Below are positions 17,271 through 25,652 of a DNA stretch of 38,225 nucleotides, in pieces. The DNA comes from a bacterium (lineage in GTDB: Bacteria > CG2-30-53-67 > CG2-30-70-394): NCBI GenBank assembly GCA_024278555.1, contig JAJRSX010000042.1:1-38225 (forward strand), given 5' to 3'. Within the stretch, counting starts at the first letter, position 1; each line of letters opens with the position of its first letter. The notes beneath the pieces were generated by a model. It ran no database searches and had not been told where the DNA came from. It was given only the letters and a program-made list of their open reading frames with translations. Position numbers and translations under genes: made by a program.

Positions 17271-19775
17271 TCATGGTTGTTTCTCGTCGACGGGCGTCTT
17301 TTCCTGCCCGCTGGAGAGAACATGACGCAGGTCCGTGATCGCGACGGCTACCTCTCGGCGGGCGGAATCCAGATCCGCCTCGCTCCAGCCAGCCCGGCGA
17401 TTCACCGGCCACGGGGAGCGTTGACTCTTGCCGTCGGGGTGCCAACTACGGTCCTCATCCGGCCGTGCCACGTCGATGACAATACGACCCCGCCAATGTG
17501 TAAGGACGGCCTCGGCACGGCGGGCCGCTTCTCGCACATCCACACCGCTTCGATCACGCGCGGCAGCAAGGAAGTGGTCCAACGTCGCAAGGTAGGCGGC
17601 ATCGTCGATCCCCTCGCGGATCGATTCCAACTCGGGGCGCGGCGCGAAGCCCTCCGGCAATGGCAGGGCGAGCCCCCACTCCAGCCTTGGTCCATCCCAG
17701 TCGTTGAAGGGTTCGCCGTAGTAGATCGCAAATCCCTCATGGCCGAGCCGCCGGGCTCCCACCGTCCAGGCGTACCAGCCCCAGCCGAAGCGGTGGCGGC
17801 TGAAATTGTACAGCGCCAGCTCGGCACCCGCCGCGTGAATACGCTTTATGTGCTTCCCCCGCAGGAGACGGCGGTTGATCATGGCCACGTCGATTACCCC
17901 CTCGTTGATTACTATTAAATCGGCCAGACTGTTGGCTCGCAATAGGGTCTTCCCCCCTGCGTCGTGGATCAAGCGGTAGACGCGCCTGCCCCAGCGGAGC
18001 CCTTGCTGCTTTTTTCGGTAGTTCTGCAGCTCGCCCCCCATCTCGAAGAGGTGCTCGGGCCAGCCGGCGGCACATGCGTGGGTGAGGGCGGTGCGGACTA
18101 CCGCCTGGAGACGGAGACCGTCCGCCGGTTCCTCGGAGAAATGAATTTCCTTACGGCCACGCCCGCCGATGGGCTGGTGCCAAAAGGAGTGAAAGAAGGA
18201 CGCTTGGTTGAGGAGAACGAGGCTGAGGCGGCCGTCCGCCGGGAGGGCATTGACGCGCCGCCGGCGGAGAATCTCCCTGTCGAGGGCGGTCCAGTCCACC
18301 GCTACACCTTCCCCACCCACAGTCCGAAGCGCGCCTTGTGGCAGGCTCACATAGGCAGGGGCGATACCATACCGGTGGAGCTCACGGTAGACGCCCTCGC
18401 GCCACGGTCCCTGGATGGTGCCGAGTCCGGTGCCCGGCCGCCGAAAGCCGTAGTAGAGGACATAGGCAGGTGCCGCGGCACGCAGCAGATGGAAGGGGTA
18501 GATCTCGACCTCGATCGGCAAGCGGGCCACGAGCGGTCCGCCGGTACGAGAGATCACCACCTCGCCCTCGTAAATGCCCGCCACTGCATCCGACGGGGCA
18601 TGGAGCCGCCCCCACCAGCGGCCGGTACAGCCCGCCACAAGCTCGAGCCGGGCGCCAGGGAGGATTGCGCCCTCCACAACCTTGTAATGGCGTACCTCCC
18701 AGGCGGGCGCCTCATCCGCCGGCCGTTCCTGCCACCAGGTGGTACCCCACGCCATCTCGGGGTGATCCCAGACCACGCCCGGCCGGTCGCGGTGGTGTAG
18801 AGAGGAGAGGCCGATGGTGAGATTGGCCGGTGCGGCGGACCAAGCACCAAGGGTGAAGGCAGTCCACTCGTCCGGGGTCTGGGCGAGACGGATGGTCGGC
18901 TGGGCTGCCGCCGGCCAGTCGCGACCGGACCACGGGTGGAGGTGCTCGTCCGGCGAAAGGGGGTGCAGGACGATGGGCGCACCGGCCGAGGCCACCCCTG
19001 CTGCGTCGTGGGCCGCCTCATAGGTAGCCTGGACGGGGGTGGGCCGCCATCTTTGTCTTATGGCAGTGGCACGATTTTTCTCCACCCGCGCCAAGAGGCG
19101 GTCAAGCGCTGGCCGGTCGCCACCCTCCTGGACCACTACCGCACACACGGGGGCCCACGGATCGAGGGTGACGTCGATCGAGTCGCCGGTGACCTCCCCC
19201 TCCACCACCAGCCACTCGTACCGCGGGGCCACGTAGGTCTTCCACATGTCTCTCCCCGGCCGGTAGGGCTGGTCGAGGAGGCGGAAGAACTTCCACGGTG
19301 CGAGATGGCTGCGGGCGACCACATGGCCGCTACGCACGGTGATCGCATCGCGGTAGCAGCGCGGGAGGTGCCTGATGGACGGGAAGAAATCACCCACGAG
19401 GATGGCCACACGCACCGACCCGCGGGAGCGTCGCCAGCGGAAGGTGATGGGACGATCGGATCCGCCGGTGACGAAGTCGCGGCCGAGGTCGTCGGGGAGG
19501 GGCGCTTCGACCCCTTTCAGCCCTGTCGAGACCCAGCCCCAGCCTCGTGTCTCGGACCAAGTGTCGCTCGGTGTGAGGCGCTTCCAGTGGGAGAGGAGGG
19601 CGCTGCCCGGCGGGCCGGCGTCGAGGAGGGTCACCGTGCCCTCGCTCCCCGAGGAGGATGCCCCCGGAGCGGCGGTACAGGAGAGAGGGAGGAGAACGGT
19701 GAGGAGGGCGACCCGAACCAGCCACCCGACCCTGTTGTGCAGCGCGGACTGCCTGCCGGGGGACGCCGGTGTCAT
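17271..19775 (-). CDS. Large secreted glycoside-hydrolase-like protein (DUF4091 type)
   Basis: An 834-aa exported protein. The N-terminus has a signal segment (VRVALLTVLLPLSCTAAP); Cys33 might be lipidated, but Pro at -3 is a poor lipobox, so ordinary cleavage is possible. A beta-rich N-terminal half (to about residue 420) resembles carbohydrate-binding or DUF6067-like domains. The C-terminal half has Trp- and Tyr-rich barrel segments (WGWYAWTVGARRLGHEGFAI, YGEPFNDWDGPRLEWGL) and then ESIREGIDDAAYLATLDHFL (about 716-735), the mark of DUF4091 proteins, which are usually grouped with glycoside hydrolases. It would trim or degrade a surface or foreign polysaccharide. Its ATG overlaps the aminotransferase stop as ATGA; the sulfatase-fold gene follows after 50 bases. 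Confidence 0.75.
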   Translation of the reverse strand: MTPASPGRQSALHNRVGWLVRVALLTVLLPLSCTAAPGASSSGSEGTVTLLDAGPPGSALLSHWKRLTPSDTWSETRGWGWVSTGLKGVEAPLPDDLGRDFVTGGSDRPITFRWRRSRGSVRVAILVGDFFPSIRHLPRCYRDAITVRSGHVVARSHLAPWKFFRLLDQPYRPGRDMWKTYVAPRYEWLVVEGEVTGDSIDVTLDPWAPVCAVVVQEGGDRPALDRLLARVEKNRATAIRQRWRPTPVQATYEAAHDAAGVASAGAPIVLHPLSPDEHLHPWSGRDWPAAAQPTIRLAQTPDEWTAFTLGAWSAAPANLTIGLSSLHHRDRPGVVWDHPEMAWGTTWWQERPADEAPAWEVRHYKVVEGAILPGARLELVAGCTGRWWGRLHAPSDAVAGIYEGEVVISRTGGPLVARLPIEVEIYPFHLLRAAAPAYVLYYGFRRPGTGLGTIQGPWREGVYRELHRYGIAPAYVSLPQGALRTVGGEGVAVDWTALDREILRRRRVNALPADGRLSLVLLNQASFFHSFWHQPIGGRGRKEIHFSEEPADGLRLQAVVRTALTHACAAGWPEHLFEMGGELQNYRKKQQGLRWGRRVYRLIHDAGGKTLLRANSLADLIVINEGVIDVAMINRRLLRGKHIKRIHAAGAELALYNFSRHRFGWGWYAWTVGARRLGHEGFAIYYGEPFNDWDGPRLEWGLALPLPEGFAPRPELESIREGIDDAAYLATLDHFLAAARDRSGVDVREAARRAEAVLTHWRGRIVIDVARPDEDRSWHPDGKSQRSPWPVNRRAGWSEADLDSARREVAVAITDLRHVLSSGQEKTPVDEKQP

Positions 19776-20980
19776 GGTTGTACCTCATGGGAGATGAGGT
19801 GGACGGCCTTCGCCATGTCTCCCCGGGTCACGTAGGTGTGCGTCGCCAGGGTGAGCAGCCTGGGGGCGAGGTCCCAGGTCGAGGGCGGGGTTGTGGGAGG
19901 GGAAGGACAGCCGGGGAGGTGGTACCAAGCCTGGGGATAGGTGATGGAGGCGCCCAGCCCCGCGGCGATGAGCGCGGCGGCGGCGCGGTCGCGGGCGGCG
20001 GGGTCGTCGAAGAGGAGCGGCAGACGGAGCCACACTGCCTCGCCCCCCGAGGGTGTCGGAATCTGCACACCTGAGAGGCCGGCGAGGGCGGCGCGCAACC
20101 GGGCGCCGTTGTGGCGGCGGGTAGCGTTGGACTCGGTGAGGTGCCGCCAGCTCCGGCAGGCGAGGGCCGCCTGCGTACCGCCCATGGTACGGGTGGGAAA
20201 GTTCGGGTTGTGCTCGAAGACTTGGAGGCGAACACCGGGGAGGTGGGGGGTGATCCCGTAGAGGTGCGGTCGGAGGAGGGTCCAAAAGGCCATTGCCTCC
20301 ACCAGGGTACGGACCTCACGCCGGCGACTGACGGGCGAGAGCCTCTTTGCTTCCTCCTCCACGGCGTCCGCGAGGTCATCGCAGTCGGTAACCAGGATAC
20401 CGCCTCCCATGGCGGTGATGTTCTTGCCACGGGCGAGGGAGTAGAAGCCGGCATCGCCCCAGCGGCCGCTCGGCCGGCCGGAGCATGCCGCACCGAGGGT
20501 CTGGGCGGCATCGTCGACGAAGAAGGCACCGGCCTCACGTGCCAGGGCGGCCCACCGGGGGGAGCGTCCCGGCATGCCGAAGAGGTTGACCGCGAGGAGC
20601 GCCAGGGGCCGGTGGCGCTCGAGGGCCTCGACGAGGGCTCCCTCTCGGTGATCGAGGGTGGTCTCATCGAGGGGCACGGGTACGGGGGTGAGCCCGGCAC
20701 GGACGATTGCGGAGGGGAGTGAAGCACAGGTGTGGGCAGGAAGCAGAACGGCGTTCCGTTCATCTACTGCCAGCCGCTTCATCGCCTCCAGCAGGAGCCA
20801 GACGATGGTCCGACCACTGGAAGCCAGTAGGCAGTGGCGCGCGCCGGTCTCGCGAATCACCCGTTCGCGGAGCTTCTGCCGAGCAGCCTCGGGATCATCG
20901 AGCCCCCGGGATGCGGCCACCACATCCGTCAGGCAAATCGGGGTACCAGCAGGAGGCAGTTTGCGAAAATCGAGAGACAC
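19772..20980 (-). CDS. DegT/DnrJ/EryC1/StrS family PLP aminotransferase
   Basis: A 402-aa fold-type I aminotransferase of the sugar-aminotransferase group. PLP contacts seen: the phosphate-side SSGRTIVWLLLEA (54-66), FFVDDAAQTLGA (153-164, with the Asp and Gln that hold the ring), and GFYSLARGKNITAMGGG (178-194) with Lys186 as the Schiff-base lysine. SLARGKN differs from the common SFxxxK form and matches a divergent branch often found in exopolysaccharide loci. It would aminate a keto-sugar, perhaps one derived from the WbpM-like dehydratase of this locus (inferred). The start is GTG at 20980 with only a weak AGAG site. The stop overlaps the start of the DUF4091 gene. Confidence 0.88.
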   Translation of the reverse strand: MSLDFRKLPPAGTPICLTDVVAASRGLDDPEAARQKLRERVIRETGARHCLLASSGRTIVWLLLEAMKRLAVDERNAVLLPAHTCASLPSAIVRAGLTPVPVPLDETTLDHREGALVEALERHRPLALLAVNLFGMPGRSPRWAALAREAGAFFVDDAAQTLGAACSGRPSGRWGDAGFYSLARGKNITAMGGGILVTDCDDLADAVEEEAKRLSPVSRRREVRTLVEAMAFWTLLRPHLYGITPHLPGVRLQVFEHNPNFPTRTMGGTQAALACRSWRHLTESNATRRHNGARLRAALAGLSGVQIPTPSGGEAVWLRLPLLFDDPAARDRAAAALIAAGLGASITYPQAWYHLPGCPSPPTTPPSTWDLAPRLLTLATHTYVTRGDMAKAVHLISHEVQP

Positions 20981-21048
20981 GGGGCTCTGGAGTTAGTTCT
21001 GGCTCTCCCGGGTCGACCGCGGCCGTATACCGGGGAGTCGGTGTCGCG

Positions 21049-22077
21049 TCACGGGAAGTACTTGGCGAGGCGTGGCCCGAGAGCGTTGGTGATCGGCAGC
21101 GGGGTCTTTCTCCACAGGTCGCTGAGCAGCAGGGTGAGACGGCCGGGACCGGTGTTGGAGATGTCACCGCCCCCAGGCAGGTGGTATTGCCAGTAGAGGG
21201 GAACGCTCTCGCCGCGCCACCCCTTCTTGTACTGGGCGGAACCGGAACCCTCGGAGGAGCGACCGAAGTCGACCGCGGTGCAGCCGAGACGTATGCCGTC
21301 TTCCATCGCCTCCCAGTTGAGGAGACTCACCACCCCGGTCCGCATCTGGGGTCGTAGGGCGGCGGCCCAGAGGAAGTAGAGACGATCGCGAAAGCGGAGG
21401 GTGAACTTGCCGGCGATGCAACGGCCATCGAGGTAGCCGGTATAGACTTGGCAGGTCTGGGGGAAGGCGGCAGCGATCTCGGCGAACCAGGCGAGCGGTG
21501 GTGTTGGGGTTCCGAGGTCGCGGACGTTGATCCGGTACACCTTGTAGAAGGAGGTGAGCTCGTCGAGTCCGCGCCGGACCTCGATTCCTTGCTTGCGTGC
21601 TTTGCGGACCTTGTTGCGTACCTTCTGGCCAAGGCTCTTCTTCCAGGTGGTGTTGCTGTCCTCGTGAAGGGGGACGAGGGTGGTGTGCTTGTGGTCCTGG
21701 GTGGGAAGGTCGAGGTCGAGGCGGGTGCGCTGGTGGGTCTCGATACGGCCCGCTTTGAGGGTGCCACACCTTTCTACGGCTGCGTTCCAAAGGACTGACT
21801 CGGCCTCGGGGGTATCACCGATGAGGCCGGCGTAGCCGACGATGGGAAGAGAGACGAGGGTACGACCACCGAGGAGACCTGGGACCACGACCATAGGAAG
21901 TAGGGCGGCCAGGCAGTCTCGGCGCTCACCCGCAGCCAGGTAGCAGAGGCGATAACCGAAGGCAAGCCGGTAAACCTGCCGCCACGCCCATGGGTGGAAG
22001 GGGGTGGCATGGGCCGCGGCGTCCGCGAAGGCTGTCCACGCATTCGGGTCAATCTCTTGTTCTTCGAAGATCTGCAT
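21049..22077 (-). CDS. FemAB-related protein, PEP-CTERM/exosortase system-associated
   Basis: A 342-aa GNAT-fold protein of the FemAB-like group found with exosortase loci. Seen: HPWAWRQVYRLAFGYRLCYL near the N-terminus, KVRNKVRKARKQGIEVRRG in the middle (the positively charged helix typical of these proteins), FYKVYRINVRDLGTP, and the C-terminal acyl-transferase segment GCTAVDFGRSSEGSGSAQYK followed by KGWRGESVPL. Relatives transfer amino acids from aminoacyl-tRNA; the substrate of the exosortase-associated branch is not established. ATG at 22077. It lies 158 bases after the exosortase gene and 68 bases before the aminotransferase gene, consistent with one long transcript. Confidence 0.88.
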   Translation of the reverse strand: MQIFEEQEIDPNAWTAFADAAAHATPFHPWAWRQVYRLAFGYRLCYLAAGERRDCLAALLPMVVVPGLLGGRTLVSLPIVGYAGLIGDTPEAESVLWNAAVERCGTLKAGRIETHQRTRLDLDLPTQDHKHTTLVPLHEDSNTTWKKSLGQKVRNKVRKARKQGIEVRRGLDELTSFYKVYRINVRDLGTPTPPLAWFAEIAAAFPQTCQVYTGYLDGRCIAGKFTLRFRDRLYFLWAAALRPQMRTGVVSLLNWEAMEDGIRLGCTAVDFGRSSEGSGSAQYKKGWRGESVPLYWQYHLPGGGDISNTGPGRLTLLLSDLWRKTPLPITNALGPRLAKYFP

Positions 22078-22235
22078 CGATCATCCGACAAGAAAGCTGC
22101 CAACGCGCAGGCCTGTATAACGCGCCCGAATGGTGGCGTGATGAAGACGGCGCCCGACTGCCGATCGCAACTTAACGGCGACCTCCCCTCCGAAACCGAC
22201 GAGGGCGGCCTTGCCTACCCCGAGATAGACGATAA

Positions 22236-23135
22236 TCACGCTGACGGGGACTGCCCCTGGTTTCGCTCCTGCCAGCCAAAGAGTTGGCTCAAGGCCCAGT
22301 TCTCAACCAACAGCACCGTGAAGGCAAAGATGAAGACGATCCAGCCGGCAAAAGAGTGGAAGAAGCCCTCTGCCGCCTTGATCGACCAGTAATGAGCGAG
22401 CATGCCGGTGCCGCCGATGCGGAAGGCATTGGTGAGGACAGCAATGGGAATGGCAGAAAGACAAAGGGTAAAACGCGGCCAAAATCGCTTCTGGGCGACG
22501 TAGGCGAAGATGTAGGCAACGGTGATGAGCGACACTAGAGAGGTGATCCCACTGCACGCCTCGGCGACCTCGAGTTGGGTGTAATAGAGGTCGATCACGT
22601 TGCCCTCGCGGTGAACCGGGAGGGCAAAGAGTTGCATGAACCCCACCGAGAGCTGAGAAGAGAGGATCTGGAGATTGAACGAGAGGTTGCGGTAGATGAT
22701 CGAGGGGATGGGGATCATCAAGTAAAGAAGGCTCAGGGGAAAAATGATCCTCTTGGTGACCGCATCGCCCAGGTGGATCCAGACCAGCCCTACCAGGAGG
22801 CTGGCGACGGCCACCTGGAGGGTGAATCGGTCGGCTCCGATCTTACCCACCACGAAGAGGAGGACGGCAGCACAGAAAAAGACGACTCCCTTCCTGGAGA
22901 AGGCGACCTCCATCTCGGCCAGCTCCTTGCGCCACTCCCAAATAAAGTAGCCGGCGATGAGGGGCATGAGCGGCGCATGGGTATAGGCCTCGTTCCCGGT
23001 AGCAAACCATTCACGCGCGGTCATCTCCCAGAGGGGGACGCTGAGACCACCGATGATCAGGGGAAGTCCAAGGAGCGCCAGCATCTCCCATCGTGTAAAG
23101 CCGGGATGGACGAAGGTTTTCGCAGTAGCACTCAT
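22236..23135 (-). CDS. Exosortase (EpsH/Xrt family transpeptidase)
   Basis: A 299-aa inner-membrane protein with about eight hydrophobic segments. It is the transpeptidase-like enzyme that recognises C-terminal PEP-CTERM-type sorting tails. All three catalytic residues are visible: Cys194 in VAEACSGITSLVSL, Arg239 in LTNAFRIGGTGMLAHYW and His260 in AEGFFHSFAGW. The early NEAYTHAPLMPLIAGYFIWE region is also typical. CSGI is followed by Thr where many XrtA proteins have Arg. No PEP-CTERM substrate is encoded in the window, which is usual because substrates are scattered. It starts at ATG 23135, 18 bases after the EpsI stop. Confidence 0.95.
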   Translation of the reverse strand: MSATAKTFVHPGFTRWEMLALLGLPLIIGGLSVPLWEMTAREWFATGNEAYTHAPLMPLIAGYFIWEWRKELAEMEVAFSRKGVVFFCAAVLLFVVGKIGADRFTLQVAVASLLVGLVWIHLGDAVTKRIIFPLSLLYLMIPIPSIIYRNLSFNLQILSSQLSVGFMQLFALPVHREGNVIDLYYTQLEVAEACSGITSLVSLITVAYIFAYVAQKRFWPRFTLCLSAIPIAVLTNAFRIGGTGMLAHYWSIKAAEGFFHSFAGWIVFIFAFTVLLVENWALSQLFGWQERNQGQSPSA

Positions 23136-23153
23136 GGCGGCCTTCTCTCCGAG

Positions 23154-23891
23154 TCAATCGGGAATGTAACGCGAGATGATCTTCAACGTGGGCAGCGCCA
23201 GTGCGAGGATCCTCTCCTTGGCGTCGTCCTCGTTCTCGTCACGGGTGAGGGTGGTCATAAAACGAACGAGACCGCCGTCGCTCCTGTGGCGCAGGAAGAG
23301 ATCATGAAAGATGTAGGCACGGGCAAGATACTCGTTGGCGATGACCCTCCCGTTGGACTGGATCCAGTAGAGGGCAATCTGAGTATCGAGCCCCTTTTCT
23401 ACCCGTACCAGGTTCACCTTCGCCTCGCCCCCCTTCCATGGAACAGGGATCCGCCGGATCTCGACAATGCGCCACCCCGCCCCGGGGAGACACGACTTGG
23501 GGCTGTGGACACGACTTCCCTCCGACTGATCCGCGTGGTAGGCGATGTAAAAAGAAATGGGCGGCTCATCTGGACGACGCGCGTAGGCACGAACCACGGT
23601 GTCGGTGGGCTGGAGGATCTTGAGGACATTGGGTGGGATCGTCGACTCGTGGACCATGCGGAACCCCCCAAGCTCCTTCGGAAAGGTCGCAAGCTGCTGG
23701 CGTGCCACATCGGGCGGGCTCTCGTGAAAGAGGAAGGTCAGGGCCAGCAGTGCCGCAAGTACCGCATAGGAAAAAAGGAGCGCTGCCGGCGAAAGGAGGC
23801 GAAAGCCAGCAGATCGGCTCTTGCTTTCTTCAGCCTCTGCCTGTCGCGGAAGGCCCATCTCGCCTTCCCCTTGAACCACTCCATTGCCCAT
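23154..23891 (-). CDS. epsI: EpsI, exosortase-associated periplasmic protein
   Basis: A protein of about 245 residues with one N-terminal membrane segment (LLFSYAVLAALLALTFLF) and the EpsI domain behind it. The domain is marked by FYIAYHADQSEGSRVHSPKS, CLPGAGW (Cys about residue 134) and VKVN/LYWIQSNGRVIANEYL. In many exosortase loci this domain is fused to the exosortase C-terminus; here it is a separate upstream gene. ATG at 23891 (AGGAG four bases before) is my choice; GTG 23918 and ATG 23858 (after GGGGAAGGCGAG) are alternatives. It appears to be the first gene of the long leftward exopolysaccharide transcript. Confidence 0.9.
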   Translation of the reverse strand: MGNGVVQGEGEMGLPRQAEAEESKSRSAGFRLLSPAALLFSYAVLAALLALTFLFHESPPDVARQQLATFPKELGGFRMVHESTIPPNVLKILQPTDTVVRAYARRPDEPPISFYIAYHADQSEGSRVHSPKSCLPGAGWRIVEIRRIPVPWKGGEAKVNLVRVEKGLDTQIALYWIQSNGRVIANEYLARAYIFHDLFLRHRSDGGLVRFMTTLTRDENEDDAKERILALALPTLKIISRYIPD

Positions 23892-24823
23892 ACGACTCCT
23901 CGACTCACCTACCAACACAAATCAACGGATGCACAACGCACGCTCCGAATCGGGGCTTGACGGTTCACCCCGGCAGGACAACAGAACCACAAAATTGATG
24001 CAGCAGCGTAACCCACCACAGTCCTCTGACATACCGTCCACTCTGCCACCCCGCCCCCAGAACACTACGGAGCCCGTCGAACAACTCCGCCCCCAGGCCC
24101 GGACCTGCCTCCCCGCCCTTTGTGGTGTGTCCTCCCATCTTCTTCACCTCGGCGCCCCTCTCTGTCCTCGTCTCGGCCCGTGACAGCAGCACGCGAACAA
24201 AGGACATCCCCTTTAATTTTCAACAAGTTACCAGCAAACAACGATCCCAAGCCCGCAGCTTAGCATCATTCTCTTATCGACATGTATCCCTAATGACTCA
24301 AGGGCCGGAGGGGGGACTGCATGTAGAGAGTAGAGAGTAGACAGGGGGGGGCTGGGCCGAGGAGCCGGCGTCACCGGCGGTGGGCCGGGGAACGGCAACA
24401 GCCTCGAGGGTCAGGCTTGCACTATTGCATGATTGCCGCCAACCGCCTGAAAACACTGCGTGCCGCCGCCCGACCCTGGGGTACCTGGGTGGAAGAGGCC
24501 CTTCGTGCAGGCGCACCGCGCCCTTTGTGTTCCTCCGCGGCCCCCCCCTGCCCGGCAGCGACCGGAGTCCAGGGGACTACCGGCGCCACCGCTGCCAGGG
24601 ACAACCCTTGGCGTCCTTGGCGTCTTCGCGGTGAGATCGAGCCTTCACACGAAGGACACGATGGGAACTACAACTGCATCTCAACGCACAGACGCCAAGA
24701 CGCAAAGAACTGCGAACGGCAGGGACGAGAAAAGGGGACAGGACCCTTTTTCGCCTCTCGGGAGAGGGAACGGGGAGGCAGGACCGAGGAGCCGGTGTCG
24801 CCGGCGGTGGGCCGGGGGACGGC
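23892..24823. other. Gene-poor, repeat-bearing region upstream of epsI
   Basis: About 930 bases with no frame that looks coding. It holds an AGAGAGTA-type microsatellite with a G8 run near 24325-24352, one copy of a 45-bp direct repeat, and scraps of the CGCGAAGACGCCAAG-type dispersed repeat (24605-24634 and 24690-24715). The promoter for the exopolysaccharide transcript should be near 23900-24200, but I could not pick a convincing -35/-10 pair. Confidence 0.5.
24357..24401. repeat. 45-bp direct repeat, copy 1
   Basis: A GC-rich segment beginning CCGAGGAGCCGG and ending ACGGCAACAG. It recurs at 24784-24828 in the same orientation with three differences. The copies are 427 bases apart in a gene-poor stretch. 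Confidence 0.85.
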
Positions 24824-24828
24824 AACAG
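24784..24828. repeat. 45-bp direct repeat, copy 2
   Basis: Second copy of the element at 24357-24401, three mismatches over 45 bases. Its edge touches the end of the reverse-transcriptase remnant. Confidence 0.85.
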
Positions 24829-24994
24829 ACTCTTCGGCCATCATGGCCGCGGCCCCCTCCTTCCGGAGTACCCGCAGGGGCTCATTCAACAGCTTCAGCC
24901 TCCTCCGCATCAGCTTGCCATCGGTCTTTCGACCGACGACGAACCGTCCGCGGCGGCTGCGACCTACGAAGTGGGTGATCCCGAGGAACTGCAA
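24824..24994 (-). pseudogene. C-terminal remnant of a group II intron reverse transcriptase/maturase
   Basis: About 55 codons read LQFLGITHFVGRSRRGRFVV and RKTDGKLMRRRLKLLNEPLR, closely following the FxFLGFTHYxGxSRxGxxxVxRKT stretch that comes after the catalytic domain in group II intron reverse transcriptases. The frame is closed just upstream (TGA eight codon-positions before the motif region), there is no start, and the YADD core is absent. The relic therefore cannot be active. It points to an old retroelement insertion that has been eroded and partly replaced by repeats. Confidence 0.72.
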
Positions 24995-25109
24995 GGCTCA
25001 GTTCCCGGCCCATGGCCGGCGGTTACCTGGGTAGGCCTTCCTCCCACAAGAGTACGCGGCATCGCCAAGCCGCAACCGTGGCCTTTGTGGTTTTTCCCCG
25101 ACCTGCCCG

Positions 25110-25616
25110 TCAGTACCGCGATGCCTCGTGGAGGGCGTCGACGACGGTTTTGAGGACCATCAGCAGATGGAGGAACTCACCGCCGGTGAGCTCGGGGGCG
25201 TCGTCGTCGCCCTCCTCGACCAGGGCCGCGGCCACATACTGGAGGACCGCCGGCTCGCTGGCGGTGGAGAGGTCGGGCGGCATGATGCCGGTGGCCTCGT
25301 CCATGGAGGCAACCACCCGCCGCACCATCTCCTGGTTGTCGCGCAGGAAGCCGTCGAAGCGGGCACCGTCCACCGGTTCGATCTCCAGGGCCGGGCCGCT
25401 ACGGAAGATCTCGAAGATCACCGTGGCGAGGTAGAGGGCCAGCGGCCGCACCTCCTCGCGCAGCTCGCCGGTGGAGCCGAGGACGAAGGCTGCGAGCTCC
25501 TCTTGCTCCCCGATCCACCGGTCGAGGAGGCGCTGAACCTCGTCGCCCTCGGACTGAGAGACGCGGTAAAGGGTCGCCTCTACCACGGCGCGTGAGATCG
25601 GAGTCGGGGCTGCCAT
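25110..25616 (-). CDS. Conserved-looking hypothetical protein, 168 aa, partner of the Eco57I-like pseudoenzyme
   Basis: A mainly helical, acidic protein with no domain I recognise. It has no membrane segment or signal peptide. Hydrophobic-charged alternation suggests a bundle (for example VRPLALYLATVIFEIFRSGP, FLHLLMVLKTVVDALHEAS). ATG at 25616 is preceded by GGAGA. It starts 36 bases after the stop of the 676-aa methyltransferase-like gene, in the same direction, so the two probably form one transcription unit. Codon use matches the high-GC surroundings. I assign no function. Confidence 0.7.
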   Translation of the reverse strand: MAAPTPISRAVVEATLYRVSQSEGDEVQRLLDRWIGEQEELAAFVLGSTGELREEVRPLALYLATVIFEIFRSGPALEIEPVDGARFDGFLRDNQEMVRRVVASMDEATGIMPPDLSTASEPAVLQYVAAALVEEGDDDAPELTGGEFLHLLMVLKTVVDALHEASRY

Positions 25617-25652
25617 CGACGTTCTCCAGAGAGGGCCGGGGGATCCGGCCGG

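Noticed and set aside
24417-25034. 205-codon plus-strand frame in the gene-poor region
   Set aside because: It runs through repeats and the antisense of the reverse-transcriptase remnant, with no start context or recognisable domain.
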